Shown: positions 35,071-45,185, counted from the stretch's first letter. The stretch: DNA of 64,000 bases from Pedobacter steynii (GCF_001721645.1 NZ_CP017141.1:5084001-5148000); one strand, 5' to 3'. Notes: generated from the letters alone by a model not told the origin. Program-made: numbers and translations.

Positions 35071-38000
35071 ATGAGAAAAGCTATACAAAACGTGTACACT
35101 CCGTTTTGGCTGATGACAAAAAGGGTATTTGTGGTAACTGCAATAAATGCGTTGTTGCTCTCTGCCCAGTCAACGCAGGCCTCCGAACGGCTGACTGTTA
35201 ATATACGTCAAAACGTGGTGACCGGAACTGTTTACGATGAAAACGGAGGTGCCTTACCGGGAGTCAGTGTGATCGTAAAAGGAACGACAACTGCTGCCAT
35301 AACTAACGGACAAGGAAAATACTCGATTAAAGTTCCCGCAGACAATGCGGTGCTGGTCTTTAGCTATGTAGGCTATACGAACCTGGAACTTCCTGTTGCG
35401 GGAAAAACAGTACTGGATGCTAAACTATCTCCGGATTCCAGGTCATTGAATGAACTTATCGTGGTAGGTTATGGTACCCAGAAGAAAGAAACGGTAACGG
35501 GCTCGATCTCGCAGATCAAAGGGGCAGATCTGGTAAAAAGTCCACAACCGAATTTATCCAATTCACTTGCAGGAAGATTTTCAGGGGTAGTGATCAATAA
35601 CAGGGGTGGAGAACCTGGTTATGATGGCTCCAACATTACCATCCGCGGACAAGCAACAACGGGCAGCAATAGTGTGCTGGTCGTTGTTGATGGAATTCCC
35701 GGACAAATCGGCGGACTGGAGCGTCTGGATCCGAACGATATTGAAAGTGTTTCGGTACTGAAAGATGCCTCTGCAGCAATCTATGGTAACAGAGCGGCAA
35801 ACGGGGTAATTCTCGTGACCACCAAAAGAGGGAAAACCGGGAAGCCGACGATCAGCTATAGCTTCAATCAGGGCTTTAGCTCGCCAACACGACTGCCAAA
35901 ATTGGCGGATGCGGCAACTTATGCGCAACTGATGAATGAGATCAATTTCGATTCCAGTCCTTCGGGAGGGATGAACCAGTCGTATAGCGAAGAGCAGATT
36001 CAGAAATTCAGAGATGGTTCTGACCCTTTACTATTTCCAAATACAGATTGGGCAAGTACTGTTCTGAAAGATGTAAGTACACAAAATCAACATAACCTGG
36101 CGGTGTCTGGTGGAACTGATGATGTTAAATATTATGTTTCACTGGGTACGATAAACCAGGATGGATTATATAAAAACGGAGTAACGAATTATAAACAATA
36201 CAATTTCCGCTCCAATATAGATGCGAATGTCAGCAAACGCCTGAAAGTAGGGTTGTCTCTTGCCGGAAGGGAAGAAAACCGCAAATTCCCGATTACAGGG
36301 GCAGGTGATCTGTTTCGCTCCATTTACCGTGCTAAACCTATTGTAGGGGCATATTACCCGAATGGAATGCCAACAAGAGGGATAGAAGGAGCAAATCCGG
36401 CTGTATTGGTAACTGATATCGGAGGAATGAGCAAAAGCCCTACACAGGTATTGAATGCAATCCTGAAAGGCAGTTACCAGATCCCCGGAGTAGAAGGCTT
36501 ATCGGCAGACGGATTTTTCTCCGTAGATAAATCTAATGTGTTCACTAAAACTTTCAATAAGCCTTATTTATTATACGAATACCAGGCTGCATCGGATACG
36601 TATAAATCCGACATCTATGGAGGGAATAACAAAAAGGCAACGCTTAAAGAAGCTCAGCAAAGGGAATACCTGTTGACTTCCAATGTTAAACTGAATTTTG
36701 CCCGTCGTTTCGGCCGTCATGACATCAATGCTTTTGTAGGTTTTGAGCAAAGCAGAAACAATATTGAGTATTTTGATGCGGAACGTTTCAACTACTTGTC
36801 TACACAGTTACCGGAATTGTCGCAGGGCGGAACAGCAGCTACAGATTTTCTGAATTCCGGCTATAGCTCTAATTATACCCGCAGAAGTATCATCAGCAGA
36901 ATTGCTTATTCCTATGATGACAAATACCTGCTGGAAGGTCAGCTTCGCCGGGATGGATCGTCTATTTTTGCGAAAGGCAATCAATGGGGAACTTTTCCTT
37001 CTGTTTCTGCGGGCTGGCGCATCAACAAAGAAACATGGTTTAGCGATAACGTGACGTTCTTTGATGAATTGAAATTGAGGGCTTCTTATGGTTCACTGGG
37101 AAATGACAATGTAAAAGCTTTCCAGTTCTATGATAACTATATTCTTGTGGGCAATGGATTTGTGGCACAGGCACCAGGAGCTACACCGACCATTCAACCG
37201 GGCGTGGGCTTATCGAAACTGGCAAACCCGGACATTACCTGGGAGGTGTCAAAAAAACTGGATATCGGTATCAATGCGACTTTCTTAAAGAACTTTACTT
37301 TTGAAGCCATCTATTTCAAACAACAAAGATCTGATATCCTGGCGGCACGTAATGCCTCCCTTCCGGGTTCTTCAGGAATTGTGAATCCATACAATGATAA
37401 AAGCGCAAATTATAACCCGCTGGTTCCTTCGGAGAATATTGGTAAAGTAAATAGCGAAGGTTTTGAAGGTACACTGGGTTATGCTCATCGTGGTGCTGAA
37501 TTTAACTGGGGAGTATCGGGTAATTTCACCTATGCCAAAAGTAAAATCGTCTTCATTGATGAGGCCTCGGGTACTTTGTCGTACCAGAGAGAAACCGGTG
37601 GTCCTTTAAACAGCTACCTATTGTACAACAGCATCGGAATGTTCCGCACGCAGGCAGACTTGGACAATTATCCGCATGTTCCGGGAGCAAAAGTAGGCGA
37701 CCTGATGTTTCAGGATTTCAATGGGGATGGCGTCCTGAATGCGGACGACATGACGCGTCAGAAATATGGCAACATTCCTCAGATTACTTATGGCTTTAAT
37801 CTGAACGCTTCCTACAAAAACTTCGACCTCTCGGTTCTGTTTGCAGGTCAGGCACAGGTAAGTCAGTATGTATTGCCGGAGTCAGGTAGTATCGGAAACT
37901 TTTACAGCAGCTGGGCAGACAACAGGTTCAGCGCTTCAAATCCGAATGGCTCTTTTCCAAAAGTTACTGAACGTGCATCGAATGCCATCAGCGGTGGGGG

Positions 38001-38247
38001 ATACAGAAATACCTTCTGGCTAAACAACGCTTCCTTCCTGCGATTAAAAAATGTGGAATTGGCTTATAACCTGAAAGCAGATTTTCTGTCGAAGATCAAC
38101 ATCTCAGGAGTCCGCTTATTTGCAAGTGCATTCAACCTGTTCACCATCACCAAAGTAAAAGATTATGACCCGGAAGGCAACAGCGAAAGCGGTCAGTTTT
38201 ACCCTCAGCAAAGGATCATCAACTTAGGTGCAAACGTTAAATTTTAA
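35071..38247 (+). CDS. SusC-like TonB-dependent outer-membrane transporter (PUL2)
   Basis: 1058 aa SusC-family receptor. N-terminal export signal (cleavage probably near TQAS), carboxypeptidase-regulatory-like domain (about 45-125, VTGTVYDENGGALPGVSV), TonB-box region ELIVVGYGTQKKE, plug (about 140-250, with IRGQATTGSNSVLVVVDGIPG and NGVILVTTKRG) and a barrel ending LGANVKF. It works with the SusD 11 bp downstream. It follows HTCS2 and precedes GH30 and GH35, so beta-galactan or arabinogalactan oligosaccharides are the probable cargo. Confidence 0.96.
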   Translation: MRKAIQNVYTPFWLMTKRVFVVTAINALLLSAQSTQASERLTVNIRQNVVTGTVYDENGGALPGVSVIVKGTTTAAITNGQGKYSIKVPADNAVLVFSYVGYTNLELPVAGKTVLDAKLSPDSRSLNELIVVGYGTQKKETVTGSISQIKGADLVKSPQPNLSNSLAGRFSGVVINNRGGEPGYDGSNITIRGQATTGSNSVLVVVDGIPGQIGGLERLDPNDIESVSVLKDASAAIYGNRAANGVILVTTKRGKTGKPTISYSFNQGFSSPTRLPKLADAATYAQLMNEINFDSSPSGGMNQSYSEEQIQKFRDGSDPLLFPNTDWASTVLKDVSTQNQHNLAVSGGTDDVKYYVSLGTINQDGLYKNGVTNYKQYNFRSNIDANVSKRLKVGLSLAGREENRKFPITGAGDLFRSIYRAKPIVGAYYPNGMPTRGIEGANPAVLVTDIGGMSKSPTQVLNAILKGSYQIPGVEGLSADGFFSVDKSNVFTKTFNKPYLLYEYQAASDTYKSDIYGGNNKKATLKEAQQREYLLTSNVKLNFARRFGRHDINAFVGFEQSRNNIEYFDAERFNYLSTQLPELSQGGTAATDFLNSGYSSNYTRRSIISRIAYSYDDKYLLEGQLRRDGSSIFAKGNQWGTFPSVSAGWRINKETWFSDNVTFFDELKLRASYGSLGNDNVKAFQFYDNYILVGNGFVAQAPGATPTIQPGVGLSKLANPDITWEVSKKLDIGINATFLKNFTFEAIYFKQQRSDILAARNASLPGSSGIVNPYNDKSANYNPLVPSENIGKVNSEGFEGTLGYAHRGAEFNWGVSGNFTYAKSKIVFIDEASGTLSYQRETGGPLNSYLLYNSIGMFRTQADLDNYPHVPGAKVGDLMFQDFNGDGVLNADDMTRQKYGNIPQITYGFNLNASYKNFDLSVLFAGQAQVSQYVLPESGSIGNFYSSWADNRFSASNPNGSFPKVTERASNAISGGGYRNTFWLNNASFLRLKNVELAYNLKADFLSKINISGVRLFASAFNLFTITKVKDYDPEGNSESGQFYPQQRIINLGANVKF

Positions 38248-38258
38248 ATCTTGTCAAA

Positions 38259-39956
38259 ATGAAGTACAAATATAGCATACCAGTTTTTATCCTATTAGGC
38301 GGTGTACTGGCACTGAGTTCATGTAAAAAAGACTTTCTGGATGTGACAGCAACAGACCGGATTCCTACCAATACACTGGAGTCGGATACGGCGGTTTTTG
38401 AAGCCTTTGTCACCAACGCTTATATCGGAACTAAGCTCCAGGATAAAGAAGCTGATGGCACAAATCCGGGATTCGGCCGTGGCTTTGAATACAGCATGTG
38501 GAGTTCCTTAACGGACGAATCAATTTATAATAATGATGATGCCACCTGGATCATCCAGAGAGGACAGCTTGCACCGGAAAGCCTGGGTGCATTGGGTGTG
38601 CTTTGGGGCAGAAGCTATCGTGGCATCCGGGAATGTAATTACGCATTGAATGTGCTGGCGAAAATCGAAATGAGTGCTGCCCATAAAACCATGCTGGAAG
38701 GGGAAATTAAATTTATCAGGGCGTTCCGTTATCAGGACCTGATCAGAAACTACGGAAAAGTAGTGCTGGTTGGTGACAAAGTAATGGGCCTGAAAGATGA
38801 CCTTCAGGATCCTGCCTTATTTAAAAGGGCAACCATCAAAGAGGGTATAGATTATGTAATCGCTCAGCTAGATGATGCGGCCTCAAAATTACCTTTAAAC
38901 AACAGCAATTCCTGGGTTGGTGGAAGAGCGACCAAAGGCGCAGCACTGGCGCTAAAATCCAGGCTGACTTTATATGCGGCCAGCCCGTTATATGTTGCAG
39001 GTACCTGGGAAGCTGCAGTAACTGCTGCACAGCAAGTCATTGCGCTCAACAAATACAATCTATATCAGGGTGGTTACGGGAATTTATTCCTGATCAACCA
39101 AAGCTCAGAATCTATATTCGAACGGGTATACACTAAGAATGCGAATCATGTACACCTGGAAATTGCAAACGGGCCGAATGGTTATGGCGGATGGGCAGGA
39201 AATACCCCTACGCAGACGATGGTCGAAGCTTACGACCTGACCAATGGCTTGCCGGCAAACACCAGCAACCCCCTGTTTGATCCCGCAAAACCTTACGAAA
39301 ATCGCGACCCGCGTTTCAAAGCAACGATATTGTACAATGGTGCAGCGTACCGCGAACGCAACATAGAGACCTTTATCCCAGGTGGAAAAGACAGCAGGGA
39401 CGGGAACGACAACTGGAACACAACCAAAACAGGTTACTACCTTAAAAAGTTCATGAACGATGCTTATCCACTACAAAACCCATGGGGCAATGCAGGTTTC
39501 CAACCCTGGATCTATTTCAGGTACGCAGAGATCCTGCTTAACTTTGCAGAAGCTTCGAATGAAGCCTATGGACCTGATGCGATACCGGCAGGATCTTCCA
39601 TCAGCGCCCGTCAGGCCATCAATATGATCCGGGCAAGGGCAGGTGTAAACATGCCGGCTATCGGTACCTTGAACCAAAACGATATGCGTACAGCCATCAG
39701 GCATGAACGTCAGATCGAACTGGCATTTGAAGAACACCGCTTTTATGATGTCAGAAGATGGAAAATTGCAGAGACCACAGAAAACCTGCCTTGCCGAGGA
39801 ATCATCATCACTAAAAACAGCAACGGCAGTTTCAGTTTTACAGGTAAAATTGCCCTGGACGGACGTAAATTCGAAACCAAACATTACTGGTTGCCAATTC
39901 CAAGAGCAGAAATTCTTGCTTCGGGCAATAAACTGGAACAAAATCCTGGCTATTAA
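38259..39956 (+). CDS. SusD-like surface glycan-binding lipoprotein (PUL2)
   Basis: 565 aa RagB/SusD lipoprotein with lipobox LALSSCKKDFLD. Late SusD motifs IYFRYAEILLNFAEASNE, AINMIRARAG and ELAFEEHRFYDVRRWK are typical. It caps the SusC2 barrel. A strong terminator (39986-40015) follows, so GH30 and GH35 may be transcribed separately or by read-through. Confidence 0.96.
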   Translation: MKYKYSIPVFILLGGVLALSSCKKDFLDVTATDRIPTNTLESDTAVFEAFVTNAYIGTKLQDKEADGTNPGFGRGFEYSMWSSLTDESIYNNDDATWIIQRGQLAPESLGALGVLWGRSYRGIRECNYALNVLAKIEMSAAHKTMLEGEIKFIRAFRYQDLIRNYGKVVLVGDKVMGLKDDLQDPALFKRATIKEGIDYVIAQLDDAASKLPLNNSNSWVGGRATKGAALALKSRLTLYAASPLYVAGTWEAAVTAAQQVIALNKYNLYQGGYGNLFLINQSSESIFERVYTKNANHVHLEIANGPNGYGGWAGNTPTQTMVEAYDLTNGLPANTSNPLFDPAKPYENRDPRFKATILYNGAAYRERNIETFIPGGKDSRDGNDNWNTTKTGYYLKKFMNDAYPLQNPWGNAGFQPWIYFRYAEILLNFAEASNEAYGPDAIPAGSSISARQAINMIRARAGVNMPAIGTLNQNDMRTAIRHERQIELAFEEHRFYDVRRWKIAETTENLPCRGIIITKNSNGSFSFTGKIALDGRKFETKHYWLPIPRAEILASGNKLEQNPGY

Positions 39957-39985
39957 GCTCCATACACACACAAACACACCTAAAC

Positions 39986-40015
39986 TCCGGAAAGCATCGC
40001 TTTCCGGATGTTTTT
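39986..40015 (+). terminator. Rho-independent terminator after susD2
   Basis: Perfect 10-bp stem TCCGGAAAGC (39986-39995) / GCTTTCCGGA (39999-40008), 3-nt loop, followed by TG and five T. Confidence 0.85.
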
Positions 40016-40032
40016 ATTCCAATTCAGTAGAT

Positions 40033-41559
40033 ATGTATAAGAACAACAGTATGGTCATGGTTAGGATGACCTTTGCAGTTTTACTGCTGTTGCCGGTGCT
40101 GACCAAAGGTCAGAATGCGCTTCCTGTTAAAATCCAGGTCGATCCGCAACATCCGGTACAAACGATAGAAGGATTCGGCGCTTCAGATGCCTGGACCTGC
40201 CAGTATGCAGGCCTCTGGCCGGAAGAGAAGAAAAATAAAATGGCCGACCTGCTTTTTAGCAATGGCTTTGATAAAAAAGGAAAACCGCTTGGAATCGGAC
40301 TGAACTTATGGCGGTTCAGCATCGGTGGCGGAAGTGCGGAACAGGGCACTGAAAGTGGGATCAGGGACAAATCCCGCAGACAGGCTTCCTTTCTAAAACT
40401 AAACGGAACATACGATGAGCATGCCATGCCTGGACAGGTATGGTTCATGAATGCGGCGAAAGCAAGAGGGGTAAAGAAATTTCTGGGCTTTGTAAACAGC
40501 CCGCATGTTAACTTCACCTTAAACGGGAAAGCTTTTTCCAGTGATGGTAAAGGCAACCTCGATTTCAGTAAAAAAGAGGCGTTTGTACAGGATCTTCTGA
40601 AGACGGTTCAGATCTTAAAAAAACAGACAGGGATCACTTTGGATTACCTTAGTCCGGTAAATGAGCCCCAATGGAAATGGAATGAAGGGAATCAGGAAGG
40701 TTGTCCTTATACCAATGAACAGATCGCAGAACTGGTCAGAACATTGAGCCCGGCGTTAAAGAACGGCGGACTAAACACGAAAATACAAATTGCAGATGCC
40801 GGACAACTGGATTACCTGACGGATCATAAGGATACGCCGAAAAGTCAGCAGATCTCCTATTTTTTCAACCCGGGATCTCCGGGGTATCTGGCGGGGCTGC
40901 CTAATGTAGACCGGAGCATTTCCGGGCACAGCTATTTTACCACCAGCTCTGAAGAGCGCTCCATCCGCATCAGAACAAAGGTGGCTGCTGAAGTAGAGAA
41001 AGCCGGAAATCTTCGGTTCTGGATGTCGGAATACTGCGTGCTTGGCGATAGTCTGTTAAAAGGAGAGGGCAGGGATACCGGAATGACCACGGCATTGTTT
41101 ATTGCAAAACTGATTCATCATGATTTCAGCTATGCGAACGCAACCTCCTGGCAATGGTGGCTTGGCATTTCAGCAGGCGATTATAAAGATGGCCTGGTGT
41201 ACATAGACCGGGATAAGAACAAGGATAAAAACGACGGACAGGTGGTGGAAAGTAAAATGCTTTGGGCGATGGGCAATTATAGCCGGTTCATCCCGGAAGG
41301 AAGCAAAAGATTACCCCTGAAAATGGAAAATGCTGATCAGGTTTATGCTTCCAGCTATAGTCATGCAGGTAAAGTGATTACGGTAATTGTCAACACCAGA
41401 AAAGAAGCACTGTCTCTGGAAATCAAGGGGATCAACAAAAAACAAAGAAAGATAAAAACGTACACCACTTCAGCTGGTTTAAGTCTGGCGCCGGCCACTA
41501 TCCAGTCAGATTCCATACAGATCCTGCCGGAATCTGTCACCACACTTATAACAGATTAA
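40033..41559 (+). CDS. GH30 glycosidase, probable endo-beta-1,6-galactanase type
   Basis: 508 aa secreted GH30 enzyme. The frame is open into susD2 (to 39703), but ATG at 40033 gives a proper signal peptide ending near LTKGQ and lies after the terminator. It has the (beta/alpha)8 barrel plus side beta-domain of the family: TIEGFGASDAW at the start, acid/base Glu211 in SPVNEPQWKW, NQEGCPYTN, and nucleophile Glu333 in FWMSEYCVL. The sequence style resembles the GH30 group with beta-1,6-galactanases rather than glucuronoxylanases; this is judged from memory. GH35 follows 9 bp later, consistent with stepwise galactan breakdown. Confidence 0.88.
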   Translation: MYKNNSMVMVRMTFAVLLLLPVLTKGQNALPVKIQVDPQHPVQTIEGFGASDAWTCQYAGLWPEEKKNKMADLLFSNGFDKKGKPLGIGLNLWRFSIGGGSAEQGTESGIRDKSRRQASFLKLNGTYDEHAMPGQVWFMNAAKARGVKKFLGFVNSPHVNFTLNGKAFSSDGKGNLDFSKKEAFVQDLLKTVQILKKQTGITLDYLSPVNEPQWKWNEGNQEGCPYTNEQIAELVRTLSPALKNGGLNTKIQIADAGQLDYLTDHKDTPKSQQISYFFNPGSPGYLAGLPNVDRSISGHSYFTTSSEERSIRIRTKVAAEVEKAGNLRFWMSEYCVLGDSLLKGEGRDTGMTTALFIAKLIHHDFSYANATSWQWWLGISAGDYKDGLVYIDRDKNKDKNDGQVVESKMLWAMGNYSRFIPEGSKRLPLKMENADQVYASSYSHAGKVITVIVNTRKEALSLEIKGINKKQRKIKTYTTSAGLSLAPATIQSDSIQILPESVTTLITD

Positions 41560-41568
41560 CCCATCAAA

Positions 41569-43416
41569 ATGAAAAATTTAAGATACCTGGTTTGCCTGCT
41601 GGCACTTCCCTTAGCGATACTGACAGACAGCGAAAAAGTCAATGCCCAGCAACATACTTTCGCATTGGGTGATTCCACATTTTTACTGGATAACAAACCC
41701 TTTCAGATCATCTCAGGTGAGATTCATTACCCGAGAGTTCCCAGAGAGGCCTGGAGACAACGCATGAAAATGGCGAAAGCCATGGGCCTCAATACCATCG
41801 GGACCTATGTATTCTGGAACCTGCATGAGCCGGAAAAGAACAAGTTTGACTTCAGCGGTAACAACGACATCGCGGAATTTGTGAGAATTGCGAAAGAAGA
41901 AGGTCTCTGGGTCATCCTCAGACCGAGCCCTTATGTTTGTGCAGAATGGGAATTTGGTGGCTATCCTTACTGGCTGCAAAATGAAAAAGGCCTGGTGGTA
42001 AGGAGCAAGGAAAAGCAATACCTTAAAGAATACGAAACCTATATCAAAGAGGTGGGCAAACAGCTGGCTCCCTTACAAATCAACCATGGTGGAAACATTC
42101 TGATGGTGCAGGTAGAAAACGAATATGGTTCTTATAGCAATGATAAAGAATACCTTGCCATCAACCGGGAATTGTTCAAGGAAGCAGGATTTGACGGCTT
42201 ACTGTATACCTGTGATCCGGAAGCAGACCTTAGCAATGGACATTTACCTGGGTTATTACCGGCCATCAACGGACAGGACAATCCTGCCATCGTAAAAAGC
42301 AAAATCAAGGCTTTAAACGAAGGAAAAGGCCCGTTTTTTATCGCCGAATGGTATCCCGCATGGTTCGACTGGTGGGGAACGCCACACCATACGGTTCCTG
42401 CAGAAAAATATACGGGTAAACTGGATGCGGTGTTAAAAGCAGGCATCTCGATTAACATGTACATGTTCCACGGAGGAAGTACCCGCGATTTTATGAATGG
42501 GGCAAACGATAAAGATGTGACGCCTTATGAGCCGCAGATCAGCAGCTACGATTATGACGCGCCGCTGGATGAAGCGGGGAATGCAACGGATAAATTTATG
42601 AAGTTCAGGGCCGTGATCCAAAGCAATCTGCCGGCGGGACAAACACTTCCGGAAGTGCCTGCAGCGAAACCTGCTATGGTGATCCCGGCAATACAGTTTT
42701 CATCTGCCATCAAAGTAAAAGAAATGCTCAGCAATCCGGTACGCAATGCAAAACCCATGACTTTCGAAGACCTGAATCAGGCTTATGGATTTGTCTGGTA
42801 CCGCAGTACACTGGATGGCGGCAAGACTGGTGTCCTGAAAATCAAAGCACTGAGAGATTATGCCATCGTCATGATCAATGGTAAACGGGTAGGCATATTG
42901 GATCGCCGGAATGCTCAGGATAGCCTGTCGGTTACGCTTCCAAAAGGAAAAGTGACGCTGGATATTTTAGTAGAAAACCTGGGCAGGGTCAACTTCGGGC
43001 CTAACCTGCTTAAAAACAAAAAAGGAATCACAGAATCGGTGAGCTTTGCAGGTAAGGAAATAAAAAACTGGGAAATGTTTAAACTTCCTTTCAATGCGGT
43101 TAACCAACTGAAATTTAAACCTGCATACCGGAAAGACAATACTCCGGTAGTCAGAAAAGGAACATTTACCTTAAAAGAGACTGCCGATACTTATCTGGAT
43201 ATGCAGAAATGGGGAAAAGGAATGGTTTGGGTGAACGGTAAAAACCTGGGTAAATACTGGGAGATAGGGCCGCAACAAACGCTTTACCTGCCGGCAGAAT
43301 GGTTAAAGAAAGGTGAAAATGAGATCGTGGTACTGGAACTGTACAAGCCGGAACAAACTACCTTATCCGGACTGGCCCGACCTATATTGGATCAGATCAA
43401 AACGAATGTAAAATAA
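41569..43416 (+). CDS. GH35 beta-galactosidase
   Basis: 615 aa secreted GH35 exo-beta-galactosidase; signal peptide ends near VNAQQ. The TIM barrel carries FQIISGEIHYPRVPREAW at the start, acid/base Glu185 in VENEYGSY and nucleophile Glu260 in FIAEWYPAWFDWWG. Beta domains follow from about residue 370, ending with the usual GMVWVNGKNLGKYWEIGPQ segment. It releases galactose from galacto-oligosaccharides made by GH30 or GH16. It ends against a bidirectional terminator. Confidence 0.94.
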   Translation: MKNLRYLVCLLALPLAILTDSEKVNAQQHTFALGDSTFLLDNKPFQIISGEIHYPRVPREAWRQRMKMAKAMGLNTIGTYVFWNLHEPEKNKFDFSGNNDIAEFVRIAKEEGLWVILRPSPYVCAEWEFGGYPYWLQNEKGLVVRSKEKQYLKEYETYIKEVGKQLAPLQINHGGNILMVQVENEYGSYSNDKEYLAINRELFKEAGFDGLLYTCDPEADLSNGHLPGLLPAINGQDNPAIVKSKIKALNEGKGPFFIAEWYPAWFDWWGTPHHTVPAEKYTGKLDAVLKAGISINMYMFHGGSTRDFMNGANDKDVTPYEPQISSYDYDAPLDEAGNATDKFMKFRAVIQSNLPAGQTLPEVPAAKPAMVIPAIQFSSAIKVKEMLSNPVRNAKPMTFEDLNQAYGFVWYRSTLDGGKTGVLKIKALRDYAIVMINGKRVGILDRRNAQDSLSVTLPKGKVTLDILVENLGRVNFGPNLLKNKKGITESVSFAGKEIKNWEMFKLPFNAVNQLKFKPAYRKDNTPVVRKGTFTLKETADTYLDMQKWGKGMVWVNGKNLGKYWEIGPQQTLYLPAEWLKKGENEIVVLELYKPEQTTLSGLARPILDQIKTNVK

Positions 43417-43420
43417 GGAA

Positions 43421-43450
43421 TCCTGAGCTGGCTGAAATGCCGGCTCAGGA
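43421..43450. terminator. Bidirectional terminator between GH35 and SSS2
   Basis: Stem TCCTGAGC (43421-43428) / GCTCAGGA (43443-43450), extended inwards by GGC/GCC. It lies between convergent genes and has no long T-run on either side. Confidence 0.65.
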
Positions 43451-43460
43451 TCTTGATTTC

Positions 43461-45089
43461 CTACCAGAACACGGTGTAAAGGGCGGTCAGTATACCCATA
43501 ATAAGAAGGGATCCGATGACAAAGCCGGTGTTGACTTTAAACATATTGGGGTCCACTTCAATGGCCCGCTGATCAGCCTCTTTTTCCGGTTTCCACAAAC
43601 TAATGATCACCATGATGACCACAATTAAAACAAAATCAATGGTCATCCTGTCCAGGAAAGGATAATCCGGAAATGCTCCGTTTGTCCATAGCGGCAGGAA
43701 TTTCAATACGGTTGAAATTGGAATGGTCAATAAGGCTCCGGTCATCGCTGCTGCAGCTGTGGTCCGTTTCCAGTAAAAACCAAGTAAGAAAATGGCCAGT
43801 ACACCAGGAGAAATAAAACCGACATATTCCTGTATGAACTGATAAGCCTGATCCAGTGATTTTAATGCGGGGGTAACCAGGGCGGCAACAGTGATGGAAA
43901 TGACAACTGCCCAGCGGCCAACACTGACCATCTTTTTATCAGCTGCGTCCTTTTCAAAGTATTTCTTATAAATATCCAAAGAGAAAATGGTCGATATGCT
44001 GTTTGCCTTACCTGCCAGTGAAGCAACAATGGCTGCGGTAAGCGCGGCAAATGCAATGCCTTTTACACCTGGCGGCAGTAGATTCATTAAGGTTGGATAC
44101 GCATGATCTGGTTTTACTACGCCTGCAACAGACATTTCCGCATGAAACAAGCCTTTATGGTGCAACACATACATCACAATTCCCGGAAGTACGGCAATTA
44201 CCGGAATCAGCAATTTTAAAAATGCAGCAAATAAAATCCCCTTACGTGCGGTAACCAGATCGGCGCCTAAAGCACGCTGCACAATGTACTGATTGCAACC
44301 CCAATAGGCGAGGTTGTTGATGAGCATACCTCCAATCAATACAGAGAGGCCTGGAAGTTCTTTATAGTATTTGTGCGAGGAATCAAATATCATATGAAAA
44401 TGTTCAGGTGCTTCCTTCCTTAAAACAGAAAGCCCCTTGAAAATATCCTGACCAAATCCATATTCCTGAGCAAGCAGGGAAAGTGCAAGATAAGTGGTGA
44501 TTAAACCGCCAATAATCAACACGACCACCTGGATAACATCCGTATAACCGATCACCTTCATTCCTCCCAGGGTAACCACCATTGAAAAAACACTTAAACC
44601 AAAAATACACCATTCAAAACTCAGGGTAGAGATGGAGGAAATGGCCAGTGCACCGAGATAAATAATGGAGGTCAGGTTCACAAATACATAAACCAGTAAC
44701 CAGAATACGGCCATTACGGTGCTGACTTTATCATTGTACCGCTTCGATAAAAACTGCGGCATGGTAAAAATCTTATTTTTCAGATAAACGGGAATGATAA
44801 AAACCGCCACAATAATTAAGGTGGCTGCTGCCATCCATTCGTAAGAGGCAATGGCCAGTCCCAATGCAAAACCGGAACCCGACATCCCGATAAAATGTTC
44901 TGCCGAAATGTTTGATGCGATTAAAGAGGCCCCGATTGCCCACCAGGTTAAGGAACCTTCCGCAAGAAAGAAATCCCTGGAGCTGAGGTTGCTGGATTTT
45001 TTCTTATGATAAATGTAATAGCCATAGGCAGATACGGCGATCAGGTAAACAAAAAAAACAATGTAGTCTGAGGTTTGTAATTGGTTCAT
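43461..45089 (-). CDS. Sodium/solute symporter (SSS family), possible myo-inositol or uronate importer
   Basis: 542 aa SSS-family symporter with about 14 membrane segments and the motif WWAIGASLIASNISAEHFIG. It is clearly a paralogue of the symporter at 580-2265; the N-terminal third is nearly colinear. It lies 96 bp downstream of myo-inositol oxygenase on the same strand, with a long inverted repeat between them. Context suggests it imports myo-inositol, the oxygenase substrate, but an arabinose or galactose role cannot be excluded. Confidence 0.9.
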   Translation of the reverse strand: MNQLQTSDYIVFFVYLIAVSAYGYYIYHKKKSSNLSSRDFFLAEGSLTWWAIGASLIASNISAEHFIGMSGSGFALGLAIASYEWMAAATLIIVAVFIIPVYLKNKIFTMPQFLSKRYNDKVSTVMAVFWLLVYVFVNLTSIIYLGALAISSISTLSFEWCIFGLSVFSMVVTLGGMKVIGYTDVIQVVVLIIGGLITTYLALSLLAQEYGFGQDIFKGLSVLRKEAPEHFHMIFDSSHKYYKELPGLSVLIGGMLINNLAYWGCNQYIVQRALGADLVTARKGILFAAFLKLLIPVIAVLPGIVMYVLHHKGLFHAEMSVAGVVKPDHAYPTLMNLLPPGVKGIAFAALTAAIVASLAGKANSISTIFSLDIYKKYFEKDAADKKMVSVGRWAVVISITVAALVTPALKSLDQAYQFIQEYVGFISPGVLAIFLLGFYWKRTTAAAAMTGALLTIPISTVLKFLPLWTNGAFPDYPFLDRMTIDFVLIVVIMVIISLWKPEKEADQRAIEVDPNMFKVNTGFVIGSLLIMGILTALYTVFW

Positions 45090-45125
45090 AGTTTGATCTT
45101 CTCGGTATTTATCACAGTTTTCACA

Positions 45126-45161
45126 GCTATTGTACGAAATGTGGTGCTTTCGTACAATAGC
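45126..45161. repeat. Perfect 14-bp inverted repeat between MIOX and SSS2
   Basis: Arms GCTATTGTACGAAA (45126-45139) and TTTCGTACAATAGC (45148-45161), 8-nt centre. It lies 37 bp upstream of the SSS2 ATG. No T-run follows on either strand, so it may be an operator or an mRNA processing/stability hairpin rather than a terminator. A weak hairpin with a T-run on the minus strand (45171-45187) overlaps the MIOX stop. Confidence 0.7.
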
Positions 45162-45185
45162 AGGGCTTTAAAAAAGCTCAGGAGC

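Noticed and set aside
39703-40032. Extension of the GH30 reading frame back into susD2
   Set aside because: It overlaps the 3' end of susD2 in another frame and spans the terminator at 39986-40015. The ATG at 40033 gives a proper signal peptide.
41580-43400. Second catalytic glycosidase hidden in antisense ORFs of GH35
   Set aside because: The antisense frames have no GH motifs and follow codon periodicity of the sense gene.
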